Part shown: positions 63,930-64,000 of the stretch, piece by piece
Numbering within the stretch: position 1 is the first letter of the stretch
Layout of the letters: every line of letters begins with the position of its first letter
Assembly: GCA_004353515.1 (NCBI GenBank)
Contig: SMNZ01000003.1
Coordinates: forward strand, 496,001 to 560,000
Direction of reading: 5' to 3'
Source: Alteromonadaceae bacterium M269
GTDB taxonomy: Bacteria > Pseudomonadota > Gammaproteobacteria > Enterobacterales > Alteromonadaceae
DNA: 64,000 nucleotides
Notes under the pieces: model-generated
The model's database searches: none
What the model was told of the DNA's origin: nothing
The model's input: only the letters and a program-made list of their open reading frames with translations
Made by a program: the position numbers and the translations under genes

Positions 63930-64000
63930 TGGGAAAACCTATAGCTCCGGCTGATAATATGGCGTTTGCATTTCCCGATATCTGCTTAACCACGATTCCG
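63929..64000 (+). CDS. PAAR-like (DUF4150) tip protein, 5' part only
   Basis: Twenty-four codons before the window ends: MGKPIAPADNMAFAFPDICL and TTIP. The 'N-M-A-F-x-F-P-D-x-C-x-T-x-x-P' pattern is that of the PAAR-like domain of DUF4150 proteins, which sharpens the spike tip and often carries a toxin at its C terminus. The start overlaps the stop of the DUF2169-like gene by 1 nt. The rest, including any toxin, lies beyond the edge. Confidence 0.7.
   Translation, partial: MGKPIAPADNMAFAFPDICLTTIP

Noticed and set aside
53433-64000. Ordinary contractile-tailed prophage
   Set aside because: No capsid, terminase, portal, lysis or integrase genes in the visible part, and the DUF4255, DUF5908-like, duplicate sheath and tube set is typical of eCIS rather than phage. 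Full exclusion needs the downstream sequence.

Overview
The window is chromosomal DNA of a gammaproteobacterium, probably a marine one with moderately low G+C. This rests on mutS-cinA-recA and recX-alaS-csrA-tRNA-Ser-tRNA-Arg order, an ExeAB/GspAB-type pair, a FabY-type ketoacyl synthase, MetJ-type boxes and a REP family resembling that of Pseudomonas. A Kangiellaceae-like source is only a guess. The first and last genes are cut by the window edges.

Layout. 1-9.6 kb: end of a serine hydrolase, a large secreted Asp-box (BNR) protein, a gspA/gspB-like pair, small membrane and secreted proteins, and a ppk2 gene broken by an in-frame amber codon. 9.8-16.2 kb: an XRE regulator, an orphan secreted peptide, a membrane protein, a REP-associated tyrosine transposase (RAYT) between two matching REP pairs, cca, an EamA exporter and a class A beta-lactamase with an RTG motif. 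REP sequences recur between genes only in the first 16.3 kb. 16.2-27.4 kb: mutS, cinA-type amidase, recA with an SOS box, fabY with a divergent AraC-type regulator, a cupin, a GumN-type protein, a nicotinamide riboside uptake and phosphorylation pair (pnuC and a nadR-type kinase), and a pentapeptide-repeat potassium-channel-like protein. 27.4-34.4 kb: a methionine operon behind three tandem MetJ boxes, metA followed by metH split into two genes at a domain boundary, then an envelope protein and a degenerate HD-GYP-like protein. 34.4-39.6 kb: DHH phosphoesterase, DUF938 methyltransferase, M1 lipoprotein peptidase and membrane proteins. 39.6-47.2 kb: a self-contained exporter module (HlyD-type adaptor, ABC ATPase, MacB-type permease, NtrC-type regulator, NtrB/NtrY-type kinase) preceded by a sigma-54 promoter and two matching palindromes 32 bp apart. 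47.2-52.9 kb: a FemAB-like acyltransferase, a 394-bp MITE-like element, recX, alaS, csrA and two tRNA genes.

52.9-64 kb: the most notable region. Just past the tRNA-Arg gene, a 20-bp copy of the tRNA 3' end lies 178 bp downstream, which is typical of a site-specific island junction. A one-strand cluster for a contractile injection system (eCIS/PVC-like) then runs to the window end: Pvc16-type cap protein, an unknown protein, sheath 1, tube 1, sheath 2 with an extra beta-sandwich insert, tube 2, a DUF5908-like peptide, a LysM baseplate protein, separate gpD-type hub and gpV-type spike genes, a DUF2169-like protein, and the start of a PAAR-like (DUF4150) tip protein. The cluster looks richer in G+C than the rest by eye. 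The ATPase, baseplate wedge, fibre and cargo genes expected in such a system would lie beyond the right edge.
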